Shown one piece after another: positions 12,263 to 24,040 of a stretch of DNA of 64,000 bases. The DNA is from Xenopus tropicalis. Taxonomy: Eukaryota; Chordata; Amphibia; Anura; Pipidae. The translations under genes and the position numbers were made by a program. The DNA lies in assembly GCF_000004195.4 (NCBI RefSeq), contig NC_030683.2, positions 83,034,910-83,098,909 of the forward strand. Direction: 5' to 3'. Within the stretch, counting starts at the first letter, position 1. Each line of letters begins with the position of its first letter. Below the pieces are notes generated by a model. That model did not search any database. It was given only the letters and a program-made list of their open reading frames with translations, and was not told the DNA's origin.

Positions 12263-12474
12263 AATGGGCCTGATTCACTAAAGGGCGATAAAACGTGCGC
12301 TATTTTTATTGTGCGCTAAAATTTTTACCGCGGCTTCATTTTGGCGATTTTTCGCACGATTCACTATAAGCATACTCGCGCTTTTTTACGCGCGATATTG
12401 CATGCGTTATTTAACTCGCGAAGACTATTTCAATGCGGTATTTGCTGGTACATGTGCTAAATTACGCCCGCGAA

Positions 12475-12600
12475 TAGTCACCGCATATGAATGGTAGCTT
12501 AGAAATAGTGTATAAAAATAGTCGCCGCATATAAATGGTGTATATAAATATTAGCCGCATATAAATGGTATCATATAAATAGTAGATGCTTATAAATAGT
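12475..12600. repeat. Short tandem array, ~30-bp units
   Basis: Four imperfect units containing ccgcatataaatggt and variants lie inside the 12266-13355 MITE. The nested hAT MITE inserted at the end of this array. Confidence 0.65.
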
Positions 12601-12606
12601 AGCCAC

Positions 12607-12903
12607 TAGTGATGAGCAAATGTGTTCTGGTTATCTTTAGTGAAAAATTAGCAAATCTTTCGAAAGATCCACGAAACAGCAAAAATGTTGTGCGGGCAAA
12701 AAAATTGTTGCTGTGACTATTATTTTTTGACGCTTGTATAAATTTTTGTATGTGCGGTGAATTTTTGCGTGGCAAATTTTTTCAGGCGTTTTGCCATTGG
12801 CGGATTGTTTTGCGAAACACATGAAAAAATCCGCCGCAAAAAAATTCAACGCACGTCCAAAAATTCGCTGCGAATCCATGCCTGGCGAAACATTTCATCA
12901 CTT
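12607..12903. mobile_element. Nested hAT MITE, TAGTGATG family (copy 1)
   Basis: The left end is TAGTGATGAGC and the right end is CATCACTT. The flanks are gtagccac (12599-12606) and gtagccaa (12904-12911), a 7-of-8 target duplication typical of hAT. It sits within the older 12266-13355 element. The interior carries family marks such as gcgaatccatgcctggcgaa, also found in the copies at 25395, 25806 and 43715. No ORF of note. Confidence 0.85.
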
Positions 12904-13355
12904 GTAGCCAAATATAAATATAAAAGTCGCGCAAATGAACGCACGCCATGTTAGCCATACACGCCAATACTTGCAGAAAATTACTGTATTAAAAATGAAC
13001 ATTTCGCTGCAAACTGGCGGCTGCGTCACTCTAGGGGAAACACATACCATATTTTATTGCAAAAAATCATTTACTGTACTTTTGTATAATTTTTCGCCTG
13101 CCTGTAGTAGGTGTTAATTTTCGCATAGCCGAATGCGATATTTAGCGCGCAAAAGTTATAGTGAATCATGCGATCGTATTCTTTTCAGCACAGAAATTAA
13201 CGCATGCGGTAAAACTAGTGCGAGAAATAACCCATGCGAAAATGGCGATTTTTCGCACGCGATAATACTATGGTGAATCGTGCGCAAATTATTTTGCGTT
13301 TTTTAACGCAAAAAAGCGTGCGATAATTTTTATCGCTCTTTAGTGAATCAGGCCC

Positions 13356-14479
13356 AATATCTCTTTCATCCAGTTAAGTGAGGAGCTATATGCAGCATAC
13401 ATTTAACCGAGGGCAAATTCAGCTGTCCTTTTATACTAATTGCTCCTTCAGATATTAACTACCTCTGAATAGGGATCCTTGTTATTTTTTAATTGTCAGA
13501 TAAATGCTATTCTTCACAAAACTATTTGCATAAAAATGCTAGCCACAATAACATTGAAACACAGAGAGAGGTATTTAGCATTTTTCAAATTTCTGAATTC
13601 TAGAGTATTACTTTCAATTCCAGTAAACTACATTTTTTTTCCAAACAATGCCGTTATTAATATATTAGTAGTATATGTTTTGGTTTTATTTTATAATTTT
13701 TGGTTTTTATTTAGAGCTAACAAACAGTCCAATCCTTAATCAACACAATTTCTGATTAATATTCAAAATTGTAATGATACATTGGTTACTTATATCATAG
13801 TATAGCTTCTACAAGTTTAATTCACTTATGTTAAGCAGATTCCCAAAGAGAAGTTAGTCTGGCCGCTGTCAATGATTTGCAATCTAATAAGCTTATGTAT
13901 AAAGAATTGGATTTATTTTAGTGGGAGGGGTGAGAAAGTTCCAGGCGAAGAATATGATATTAGTTAGGAATAAAGAAAAGTGAAAGGGAAATGTTACTGT
14001 CAGAATGGTCTGTTTAACTAGTGCACATGATGTATATACTGCTACCCATGCTAGACAGAATAAACTATGAATTGAACGATAAAATAGTTAAAGGAAAGAC
14101 ATGGTTTGGCAGATTCCCTTCAAATTTAGCATGTTATTAACCTTTTATTACGAAACTGTAATATTGCAGTTTCAATATATGAAAACCAAGGACGCCAGGT
14201 GGTCCACTTTGCTCTATCAGGATCAGTATGCAGTTTTGCATACTCATACTCTCAAATTTCTGAGATCCATTCAAAGAGTGTGGGCAGCAATGTGAATTTC
14301 CATTCGCGGGGAATTAAACGGTTTATATTTTGTTTTTTTGCCTACTTGCTTCATGATCTTGAACAATATACATGGATCTACTTTATAAGCACTTTTAAAG
14401 CCTTCTCAATCTTGCTTATTAATAGAAAATTTGGATACAACAAACTTGATCTAATTAAGCCATGAAAAAAAAAACTTCA
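13356..14479. other. No gene or clear repeat recognised
   Basis: AT-rich sequence. The short ORFs at 14101-14465 overlap in different frames and have no motifs. Confidence 0.5.
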
Positions 14480-14762
14480 ATGCATCATTTTCGATGGGGT
14501 TACAAATGTTCAAAAAAATCCAAAAAATTCGAACAACTTGAATTAAAAAAAATGCAAAAATTTAGACTAGGACAACTCCATTTGACTTCTACATGAACTC
14601 ACAGGCTTCCAGATGCCAAAGTTTCACATTCGAGTTCACATTTTTTGTGCTTAATAAATAAATTCAAACATTTGAATGTTGGAAACCATATTTAAAATTT
14701 AGGAGTTAAATATTTGAATCACGGAAAAAATCTAATTCAGACTTTGATAAATCGCCCCCTTC
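14480..14762. mobile_element. Decayed MITE, right end 'gataaatcgccccc'
   Basis: The segment is rich in ttcgaa, attcaaa and ttcgagt words and finishes with actttgataaatcgccccc, a typical Xenopus MITE terminus. The matching left end was not found, so the left limit is approximate. Confidence 0.45.
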
Positions 14763-15184
14763 ATTTTAAAACAACAAATAAGCTTTAATCAAACTTTGAC
14801 GTAAGTATAGTTATGGCTAAGTATTATTTTCACAGTTACTCAAGTGAATTATGTTTAATTATTTCAATATATGCACAAGACTAAAATAATCTTGCATTTC
14901 TTAATGCTAAATAACAATATGAATACATTAATACTGTTCCCTTCTTTTGAGCAATTTGCACAAAAAGAATTGATCCAAGAAATACAAGATGGAGAAGACT
15001 TCAGCTGTGCTTATAAGAGGTCAAGATCACGCAGCAACTAGGCATAAAAACAAGACATACAGTAATATATTACTAATGGCATTGTTGCAGTTGCAGAATT
15101 ATTCTATTTAACATGTTATTTGAAGGACTTTCTAGTGAATACTGAATAGAGTTTTATAAAGCAGTGGATAAAAATACAATATGC

Positions 15185-15470
15185 AGCTGGAGAGTTCAGA
15201 GAAGGTCAACAAAATCAATAAACATGATGGAGGAATTGAATTATGAAGAAAGATTATCTAAATTGAGCATGTTTCCTCCCTCTACAAATAAAGTATATTA
15301 AAGGTGATGTGATTATCATATACAAATGCATTCCAGATCAATGCAGCATTCACTCAACAGAAGTTTCCAGCCCACCAGCTGAGGGAATAGCAAGACAAAA
15401 TGCTTCATATTAAAGGAAAGACACATAAATTCTTGTTTACCTCAGAAGGTGCAATTGTGGTCCCAGCATT
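15185..15470 (+). mobile_element. Decayed CR1-like LINE, end of ORF2
   Basis: The plus-strand translation gives TKSINMMEELNYEERLSKLSMF, then after a frame change KGDVIIIYKCI. This matches the conserved CR1-type order ELNYEERL..L.LFSL...GD.I..YK found downstream of the reverse transcriptase. The same region occurs better preserved at 53700-53950. Stops and frameshifts make it a fossil. Confidence 0.6.
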
Positions 15471-15479
15471 CAGTTGATA

Positions 15480-15930
15480 GTATAACCACACTCAATAAAG
15501 GCACTTGTGACAAAATATGCTCATTGCATTTTCGTATAGTTGCGTTTGGCACCGGTCAGTCCTTCCTGCCTTGCGTTTCAAATTGAGTACTGCTGCGCCT
15601 ATTGACACAGGGTAACCCTGGAACTAACGCCACCTCCAGACCAGGCAGTAGCATGCTTGTGCCTAAAGAATTGGGTGTAGGCGTCACTTGTGCATCCAGT
15701 TATTGCATCCAGTTCGTGCTAAAATCTGTGCGCAGTTGCGGTAATTTTGCTAAATCGGGTGCAGTTGTGCAGGTGCAAAATTCAAATTACCCCCTTGCCA
15801 ATGATGCTGAAATTCTGGGAGAAAAAATGTTTCACTGTGGCAAAAAAAAAAAAATAGTGATTGTGCTCAAAATTGCACTTTAATCACTGCACTTGCAGCC
15901 AGGTACATGTCCATAGTGTGCCTCAGGCAA
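15480..15930. other. CpG-richer segment of unknown nature
   Basis: The part from 15540 to 15780 has more CpG and GC than its neighbours and an open frame of 93 codons (15602-15883) with no recognised motif. An A13 run occurs near 15842. It could be the body of a MITE; I could not find termini. Confidence 0.3.
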
Positions 15931-17182
15931 GTGACTCTGCAACAGCTCCAGAACATGATAAATCCTTTTAAGGATTGAGGGATATATGGTGATATGGCAA
16001 AACTGTAAATGCATTAATCTGCTACCTTACTCCAACAATAGTTTTGAAGACAGTCTAAATTGTACAATGTTCTATTGTTACACCCACCTCCTGGCCAGAA
16101 ATAACTGCTGGTATATATTCTGATAAGTACAGTATAGGTTTCAGAATAATTTTTATTTTAACTGAATTGCAGTATAATCATTGTGAAAAGCACAGTAAGC
16201 GTATTTTGTTTCATTAAATTTCCAATTCAATAAATCCTTTCTTTGTGTGTTAATTTAACCTATCATACATTGGTCTACTGGAGTGTCTGGCTAATTTTAA
16301 TGTTTTAAATGGATAATTGCTACAGTATGCATAGTATTATTTTTCCAAAATCTGGTTTGTTTAATTGAGTAGAATGAGGGGTGAACAAAAGAGTACACCT
16401 ATCTAATGAAACCTAGTACTGTTTATTTGCTGAGGCAGCGAGTATATGGAGCTCAGACTGCTGTTGAGTAGCAGAAATCAGGAACCATTATAGATATCAT
16501 TTTACAAGTCTGATCTCAGCTTTATACACTTTTTTTTCCAAAATGAGCAAAACAAATAGAAATGTTTATGCTTAAAATGTGTTCTGTCTTTTAGCAAAAA
16601 GCATTCCCTTATTTTAATTTTTTTTAATTAAAATGGTTATAGACCTTTTCCACCCTACCCTTGTAATCAGTTAAGTTAGTTCAATAAGATCAATAAATAA
16701 AGATAGCAAAAATACACCTTCTCAAAATAAATCAGCATAATGCTCCTCCTATTCTTTTAATTGAATTCTTTTTATTGTTATGCAGTCATAGATCATTGTT
16801 TTGTTTTTACCATTACTACCTTTACACTTAGCTGAATAAAAAAAATCCCTGTGTTCTCCAAAGACCCTTCCTCACTGCCTGGCTCCCCTCCAGTCCCCAC
16901 CACATGCTCCATATTAGAAATGTATTATTTTGCAGCTGCAAACCTGTTTTTCAGAAGCTTCCCAAAAAAAATGCTCTAATAGGGCTGGAGAGGTGAGGTT
17001 CCACGTAATTGATTCCCCTGCTAGCTTATTTTTTTCCCAGCCCACCACTTTTTATTTCTGGGGAGAACACTGAAGCCAAATTTTTAATAGAGGGAAATTA
17101 TGATTTTCTACATATTCACTGTGCACAGTAACTAACTAAGGTGCATTCATTCATGCCCTACCCCTTCCATTACACTTGTACA
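15931..17182. other. No gene or clear repeat recognised
   Basis: AT-rich sequence with no supported feature. Confidence 0.5.
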
Positions 17183-17193
17183 TATAGATAGAG

Positions 17194-17252
<59 letters not shown>

Positions 17253-17294
17253 GAGAGATAGATAGAGAGATAGAGAGATAGATGATAGATACAG

Positions 17295-17335
<41 letters not shown>

Positions 17336-17426
17336 GATAGATAGATATATAGATAGATGATAGATAGATAGAAAGATAGATAGATGATAGATACAGTAGA
17401 TAGATAGATAGATGATAGATAGATAA
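17183..17426. repeat. (GATA)n microsatellite with internal duplication
   Basis: A GATA/TAGA tetranucleotide array of about 240 bp is broken by GAGA and GATGATA interruptions. The compound word gatgatagatacagtagat occurs at 17281 and again at 17383, so a block of about 102 bp was duplicated inside the array. Minus-strand ORFs with long Tyr-Leu-Ser-Ile runs are products of the repeat. Confidence 0.95.
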
Positions 17427-18232
17427 AACTGTAGCACTCAAATTATTATTATGTATGCATTCTTTGTGGGTTTTCACCATCCGATAAGGTTTAACCGCCG
17501 GGGATCTCATGTCAGGCTTATAATCGTGCCAACTAGTGACTTGTAAACAATGTGGATATTGTACCAAGCAAATAGCAGGGGCATCCTCTTTATACACAAT
17601 GCATTTATTGTACCAAACGAGTCCCAGTCATGTCCTTTACTACACAGTCTGGGGTATTGTACAGGAAATACACAAGAACATTCAACACAGATGCATTTTA
17701 ATGACTGTATATTGTTCTGGTGGCCCAGAATGTAATGTGTTATCTTCAAAATTCCATTGTTATAGCTATAGCAACAAGAACATTAATTCAGTAAATAATT
17801 TAATTGGTGTATTACGGTGATATTGTGGAATTTTAGTTATCACACATGATGTCAAACTACTCAGCATTACTTTTTTTTTTTTCACTGATTCCAATAAAGT
17901 ACTACCCAGTTTGATGTGCTTTGTGAACTTTCAAATTTGTCAGATAACAAAATATTAATTGCTTTGTATTACATACAGATCATGGCACCGAAGTGACGAT
18001 TGAGGTAATATAAACAGGGGCAGTACAAAGACATACCAATAAAATCACACATGATTCAGGCTACCAAAGACCAGGCAATAGGATCATGATTTACTCTTGT
18101 CTCTAAACTCATGAAATAGTTGCCCTGCATACCAAAAACTGTCACACAAAGAAAATGCTGTGTTGTGCAAAAAGTAGCTATCATTCAGTACTGACTACAT
18201 TTAAAATACAAGATGGTTTGATACTAACACAG
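17427..18232. other. No gene or clear repeat recognised
   Basis: Unique-looking sequence. Overlapping ORFs on both strands at 17507-17820 have no motifs. Confidence 0.5.
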
Positions 18233-18233
18233 A

Positions 18234-18399
18234 GGGGTATATTTATGATAGTGTATACAGTAAGTCAACATTTGCCCATAGCATCCAACAGATCTTTGCT
18301 TTCTAACTTGTAGGTGGCCATTCAATTCTAATTCCTGATTGGTTGCTATGGGCAACATTACAGGTGATGTTGACTTATACACTATAATAAATATCCCCA
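18234..18399. mobile_element. Short palindromic MITE
   Basis: The left end is GGGGTATATTTATGATAGTG and the right end is CACTATAATAAATATCCCC. The inverted repeat continues through gtcaacat and atgttgac. The centre contains the CAAT-type words tgattggttgctatgggc. Length is about 165 bp with no coding capacity. I see no clear target duplication. Confidence 0.8.
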
Positions 18400-18409
18400 T
18401 AGTTAGGCT

Positions 18410-18567
18410 AATTTATAAAGTCTGGGCATATTTGCACCTGGGCAAATATAGTGGTTAGATTTTTCCAGCCAGCTGCAGGTGGAACACTGAAAGAAATCAT
18501 CTGACTGGTTGCCATGAGTTACTGCCCAGGCGCAAATTTGCACAGTGTTTTTAAATGACCTAGTGTG
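18410..18567. mobile_element. Short MITE, 'gcaaatttgcac' family
   Basis: The left part (ttataaagtctgggcatatttgcacctgggca) and the right part (tgcccaggcgcaaatttgcacagtgtttttaaatga) are imperfect inverted copies. Related fragments occur at about 22365-22415, 37425-37497 and 47803-47833. It abuts the preceding MITE almost directly. Confidence 0.65.
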
Positions 18568-19819
18568 TTTTATGGACATAGAACACATGTAATGTGTGAG
18601 AGCACTTTTAGCAAAAAAATGAACTACATGTTATATAAAATACACATTTATCCACAAAGAGTTAAAGCTCCTCCTCCACACACTTTCACATAGGGTTATT
18701 GTCTCTTGGAAAGACCATAGAATACAGTGCTTCTATTTCTTACAAAATTTTTAAGAGCCGATAAATTACAATGCTTGTAACTACAGATGGAGCATTAACT
18801 TCCACTGGGTCTTGTTTTTCTCATAACCCACCAAATACTCCCCCCTCTTGGATGATCTCTAATAGTTCCTTTATTGTTACTTAGGCAACTTAGTTGCCAG
18901 TAAGACTCACATAACTCAAATAGCCCAGGAAGCCACATAAGGAGCAACAAGGTTGAAAGATTTAAGACAAGGGTTTGTGTATAGTGTGAAAAGATGGTGG
19001 CTTGACAGTCTGCCATGATAGAGATTTTACCAGTGGATGAACAGGTTCCTTTGTAGGACAGAGCAGGAGGATTCCAGCAGCAGAGTTTTAAATTCATTGT
19101 AGGGGAGAAAAGTGGGAGTCTGTGAGATTAGTAAGTAGGAGGTTGCAATATTTTCAGGATGATAGCATAAGGGCATGGAGCGTTCTAGCAGTTGCTTTAG
19201 AAACAAAAAGGGATGTATCTTGGCAATATTAAAGGATTTGGCAAATACATCAATATGATTTGTGATTTATAGCATCTGTTTAACGATTACCCTTCAGCTT
19301 GCTGAATCAACATGTTTATTAGTCACTGGTAATGGTAAAAGGACGAGAAGGGCCAGTATAGGATTAAAAGATGATATGTTTTTATTTTAGCTAGGTTTAT
19401 TTTGAGGTGGCATTGCTTCATCCAGGGGAAGATAGCTAGGAGGCAGTCAGAGATATGGGTCTGAATATCAGTGCTTAATGCTGGGAGTTTTTAAATATAT
19501 CTGAATAAATATTTAAGGCCAAATAAGTTGATACAGCCTCCTAAAGAGAGAATGTACAAAGGGAACACCAGAGGGCTGAGTACAGAACACACTAAGCTGA
19601 ACAAAAGAAGAGGATTTGTTAGCAGAAGCAACATAGAAAAACATAGAGGAGTGGTTAGAGAAATAAGAAGATAACCAGGATGCAGCTTGATAAGGGATAC
19701 CAAGAGAATAGAAAATTTACATTAGAACACAATGGTCAACAGTTTTAAAAGCAGAGCATAAATTCAGGATAATGAGATCAGAATACTGTCTTTTGGCCTT
19801 TAGATCATTTTATACATAA

Positions 19820-20358
19820 TGCTGGCCATACACAGTCAGATTTTAGTCTTGTTCCTAAGAATGCACAGATATGGATCGTACATGTAAGGGTTTAGACACA
19901 TGGAGCTACTAGTAGCAGATACTTGTCACCGCTTCTAAAACAGACAATGCTGATCATTTACTGATAATTGTCTCCATGGTGTTTTAGCAGAGGCAATTCT
20001 CAGTATTGTCTATGGCAGGGTAATTTCTGGCATTTAGTAGCCATGAAAAAGTAGCTGCTACTAAGTAGCTCCATGTGTCTTCACCCTAAATGCAACGATC
20101 TAAAACTAACTTTCAGACTGAAATTGTAGGATAAAGCCCTAAATATAACAAATCAGAGGATGTTCTAAACATAAAATATTTGGCAGGTAACAATCGTACG
20201 AAAGTGACTTTCTGGAAATGCATTGTAGGTCCGACAAGGATATCATCAGATACACAATACATGTGCGGATTTTATCATTATTTGACCCAAATTTTCAGCC
20301 TGTCTGATTGACTAAACGACCGATCGCCATGGTACAAAAATCACGTGTATGGGCAGCT
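19820..20358. mobile_element. Harbinger-type MITE, 'ggccatacac' family (copy 1)
   Basis: The left end is TGCTGGCCATACAC after taa (19817-19819). The right end is GTGTATGGGCAGCT before taa (20359-20361). The TAA duplication and the ggccatacac/gtgtatggcc ends match the element at 38761. A second MITE is nested within it at 19888-20086. Confidence 0.8.
19888..20086. mobile_element. Nested Harbinger-type MITE, 'gacacatggagctact' family
   Basis: The left end GGGTTTAGACACATGGAGC and the right end GCTCCATGTGTCTTCACCC are inverted complements with few mismatches. Each side has TAA (19885-19887 and 20087-20089). Additional inner inversions (ctactagtagcag and ctgctactaagtag) make most of the 199 bp foldable. 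It interrupts the 19820-20358 element and is therefore younger. Confidence 0.88.
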
Positions 20359-20711
20359 TAAGATGGAGTATCTGTGGAGTGTGCAGATGAACAAGCTGAC
20401 TGCATAGGGTCCAGCACATTATGGGTGCAGAGAAGTTTAATAGGCGGGAAGGATTCAGCATAGCCTGTTTAAGAAATTGGTTTGACACAGGTCTTTTTGA
20501 ACAAAGAGGAGAAAGAACCAGAAGCTAGGGAGGAATAGAATGTATGGTTGGAGCTGGAGTAATAAGAAGAGTACATATAGAGTATAGTTTTAGTAATGGT
20601 AAGGGACTAGGATACGTGAGACAGTTGTAAGTGCAGAGGATATCAAACGGTGAGAAATTGTACACTTATTAACAAGGTCAAAAAAGGTGAAAAAGTATGC
20701 AGAAGATTTAA

Positions 20712-21130
20712 AGGGGTAGTTCCTCTTTGAATTAACTTTTAGTATGATATAAACATTGGTATTCTTAAAGACTTGTCAATTGGTCTTCATTTTTAATTAA
20801 TTTTGTTGAGGGGTTTTTAAAGTTTGGTATTTTATCTTTCTGGTTGCTGGGGTCTTATTTACCTTAGCAAGCAGACATTATTTTAAATGAGAGACAGGAA
20901 TATGAATAGAAGACGGCCTGCATAGAAAGATAAGTAATAAAAAGTAACAATAACAGTAACATTGTAGCCTCATTTTTGGCTGCTGGAGTCAGTGACTCCC
21001 AATTAAAAGATGGGAAGAGACAGTAGAGTAAGGCAAATAATTAAAAAAAACTATCAAAAATAAATAATAGGAATAATAATAGGAATGGGGCAACCTCTAA
21101 CATACTAAAAGTTAACCTAAAAATGAACCA
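20712..21130. mobile_element. TTAA-flanked MITE, 'aactttTAGTATGAT' family (copy 1)
   Basis: It begins AGGGGTAGTTCCTCT after ttaa (20708-20711). It carries the internal marks of a very abundant Xenopus repeat: ttaacttttagtatgatata, ggttgctggggtc, gacaggaatatgaatag, gtaataaaaagtaacaataac and catactaaaagttaacct. The right end after 21120 is decayed. Truncated copies lie at 34335-34615 and 48703-49055. Confidence 0.8.
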
Positions 21131-21856
21131 AAGAAGAGGGTTGAATATGGAAAACAAGCAGCGATGATTGGTTTCTTTTTATTTATGAGTGTATGATAGT
21201 AATATTGCTTAATTGAAAAAGGGCAGATGCTCTATGTATGCGCTATTTATAATACTTGTAGAATGTTTTTCATAACAGACAATAGCATAAGCCTTCTCCT
21301 GAGATGTCCTTGTACAGTACAATCAACATTTCCCCATATCATTTTAATCATTGTTTTTCTGGAATAGTAATAAGTCTTGATCACAAAGAGAGCACAGCTC
21401 ATTTTTCTCCTGATAAACAGTTGCTTCTTATAGGCTTTTAAAACTGAAGATGATATGTACCTACATGTCTGTTAGCAAAGAAATGACCTACCTCCAATAT
21501 AATCAGAGACAGAAGAAGAGAGGGGTGGGGGTTGGGAGACAGGTAGAAGGATAGAGGGAATAAGACAGAAAGAGAGAGCTTGTGGTTGACCAAACCAAAC
21601 CAATTTCTTGTTTCCATGTACAATTTGAAGATACGTTTCCTCACAGAGGTTTACAGTTATATGACAATGATAGATAATTTGCTTGCTGACCTGCGCTAAA
21701 CATAAGCATACAAGTATTTGACTATTTGGCTACCAGTGAAGGTGACAAAACAACCTATATATGCTGTTTTCTTAGCCTCTTCTCTATACCAAGGTTTATC
21801 TTCCTCTCATAGTCTAATTATCTTCCCTTTCCTCTTTTAGCTTATTATCACCTTTT
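21131..21856. other. No gene or clear repeat recognised
   Basis: AT-rich sequence with a purine-rich patch at about 21505-21580. No supported feature. Confidence 0.5.
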
Positions 21857-21860
21857 TTAA

Positions 21861-22010
21861 AGGGATGCTGTCACAGCAAAACATGTTTTTTTTGCAAAAT
21901 GCATCAGTTAATAGTGCTTCTCCAACAGAATCCTGCACTGAAATCTGTTGAAAAGTGTAAATTTAGAATTAAAAAGTTCAAAATCATGACTGAATCATGG
22001 CTGAATCCCT
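21861..22010. mobile_element. TTAA-flanked MITE, internally deleted
   Basis: It begins AGGGATGCTGTCA after ttaa (21857-21860) and ends TGAATCCCT before ttaa (22011-22014). The interior (gcatcagttaatagtgct, then a cctgcactgaaatctg stretch) matches the left arm of a longer well-known Xenopus MITE. At 150 bp it lacks most of that element's centre. Confidence 0.85.
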
Positions 22011-22359
22011 TTAATATGTACTCAGAGACTTCATTGGTTGCCCCATTCTATAAAAATATTTGATTTTCACAATGAAGCTGTTTATTCTGCAGTAGGAAAA
22101 AATATATACTTCCCAGTAATATGTGAAAATGTTGACCATTAATTAATTTGAATGATTTACTAATCAGATTAGCCAAGACATATATATTTTTTTAACCTAA
22201 GCTTAGGCACATATACAGAAAATGCTCTGTGGATCAGCAAAAAAAACCAGGGATCTACTGGGAGCATTTTCAGAGGCACAGATCTTTACTATTAAAGGGC
22301 TGTGGCCAAGTAAAGGTGTGGAAGTGGGAAGTATTAATGTTTTCTCTGCAATACACATA

Positions 22360-22420
22360 CTGTTGAGGTCATTTAAAAACACAGCGCAAATTTGCACCTG
22401 GGCAGTAACCCATGGTAACA
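22360..22420. mobile_element. Fragment of the 'gcaaatttgcac' MITE
   Basis: tttaaaaacacagcgcaaatttgcacctgggcagtaacccatgg is one arm of the family seen complete at 18410-18567. The other arm is absent. Confidence 0.6.
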
Positions 22421-24032
22421 GATGTTCAGATGTTTACTTCCATTTTTCTACTTGCAGTTGGATTCTTAAAAGAGGACTAGAACTTTTAAAACTTTGCACC
22501 TTACATTGCATAACCCTAGTACTTAATAACTAAGCAACCAGTAACCTTTATTGAGTGTCGGAAATAATAATAGTATTAACTCTTAAAATATTAATTGGAC
22601 CAGTAGGAAAATTAATAAAAAGCGGGCTAAATGTCCCATAAACTGTTGCAGGGTTCAGGGTTAAGATTTTTTCTCTGCAACAGCAGCTGAAGGGAAGTGT
22701 GAGTAACATATTTGGGGGCAGTGGCATGGGCCAAGGCATTAGAAAAAACTGTGGAAACAGCTCTTCTTTTATATATGTAATGACTCTTCTAAATCTTTTA
22801 AAAAGTCTGCATTGAGCACATTGCCATTCCATGTTGTAGAAATTGGTTTGGTCTCCAGAACAAGCTGGACAGTCCGCTAAATTTCACTAGCCTAAGCCAA
22901 ACAATTGCTCAGTAGTAAAACAGACATGATGAAGTAGCTTTAATTGAATTAGTCTAACTCTCGTGCTCACTAAGGGATTTTGAATGTTTTAAATCACTTC
23001 TTTCCAATCAACATCGGAGAGATCTGGAATCGTTTAGCAACATTTACGTCTAACCTTCGCTAAAGGAAAGGCAGCTAAGTAATTAGCTTGTTGTATATAG
23101 TTCAAGTTTACGTATTTCCCTTAGACATGTGTAATATATTTTCAGACAAGGGCTGTGGAGGAGGCAGCTAAGTGGCCTTAGGCCCCTTTATTTAAAGAGG
23201 GAAATTGGAAGATCTGCAACTGTTCATTGTGCTCCAGCAATCTGACTCTATAACAGACTATAAAACAACCCCAGATGCAGTCTCTGGGAGTATGTTAAAT
23301 GAGATGAGTTAATAATTACTACATGCATTACTAACATCCTGACTTTCCTTGAAGTGTTTGTTTCACATTATCAGCAGCTTCCTTCCATGCCACCTGAAAT
23401 CATTTTACATTCTTTGTGAAACAATATGGTGTTTTTTATCTACTTTGACTGCCACTATATATAACATGAATGGTATCTACTGTGATGATTTATATGATTC
23501 CATATGCTGTTCTCCCTAGATGTTCTGTTTGTGCCCACCTCCTTTTATTTAAGTTTACTGATTAAGTCTAAATATACGCCATACCATTTCCTTTTCTTCC
23601 ATCTATCAACAACATAAAATATGCACTGTTAAACTAAATTTCCCCAACTTCTACCAAATGTAATTTTAAAGAGCACCTTTTTATTTTCCAATGTCATTGT
23701 ATTTTGTGATTGGTCTTTAACAGCACAAATTCAGAATGCTAAATGCCCAGTTTTAATAACTATGAATTGGATGTAGCCATTTATCAATGATCATTCTGAT
23801 TGGTTTACACATTAATCATATCACAGCTCTCTTTAAACATAAGCTGAAAGTGATGCAAATAGGAAAGGAAAAATATGCCATGTAAAAGCTGTCGAGATCA
23901 TGTAGAAGTCAATGGCAGGTGTCATTTTTACAACTTGAAGATCTTTCTTTGCTTTGTGGTTTTAGAGGCTTGCATTTGTGCGATAATGCAAAAAAGTTGT
24001 GGTTGTTGTGTTTTTCTGCGTCATTTTTCATT
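22421..24032. other. Repeat-poor stretch, candidate regulatory sequence
   Basis: No MITE or LINE signature is visible for about 1.6 kb. Between 22860 and 23300 the sequence has several TAAT-core words (ctttaattgaattagtc, agtaattagcttg) and a less AT-biased composition. Absence of repeats in such a repeat-dense window is the only positive argument for function. Confidence 0.35.
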
Positions 24033-24040
24033 GACTAGAC

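Larger units (their letters stand above)
12266..13355. mobile_element. MITE with GGGCCTGATTCACTAAAG termini
   Basis: The left end GGGCCTGATTCACTAAAG and the right end CTTTAGTGAATCAGGCCC are exact inverted complements over 18 bp. Homology continues inward imperfectly (ggcgatttttcgcacg occurs on both sides). The flanks show aat on each side, a possible 3-bp duplication. The element is CpG-rich compared with its surroundings. It contains about four degenerate 30-bp units (ccgcatataaatggt) at 12475-12600 and a nested hAT MITE at 12607-12903. No transposase ORF. Confidence 0.9.
18990..20707. repeat. Old interspersed repeat body, interrupted by nested MITEs
   Basis: The sequence on both sides of the 19820-20358 insertion shares a purine-rich style (gaggttgcaatattttcagg, gcatagggtccagcacattatg, caggataatgagatcag). 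It resembles a long dispersed repeat known in vertebrate genomes. No ORF with motifs. The call rests on resemblance, and the limits are approximate. Confidence 0.35.

Noticed and set aside
12309..13117. Several 60-80 codon ORFs around 12.3-13.1 kb
   Set aside because: They lie inside MITEs with defined ends and lack motifs or conserved starts.
17147..17597. Minus-strand ORFs rich in Tyr-Leu-Ser-Ile
   Set aside because: Translation of the GATA/TATC microsatellite.
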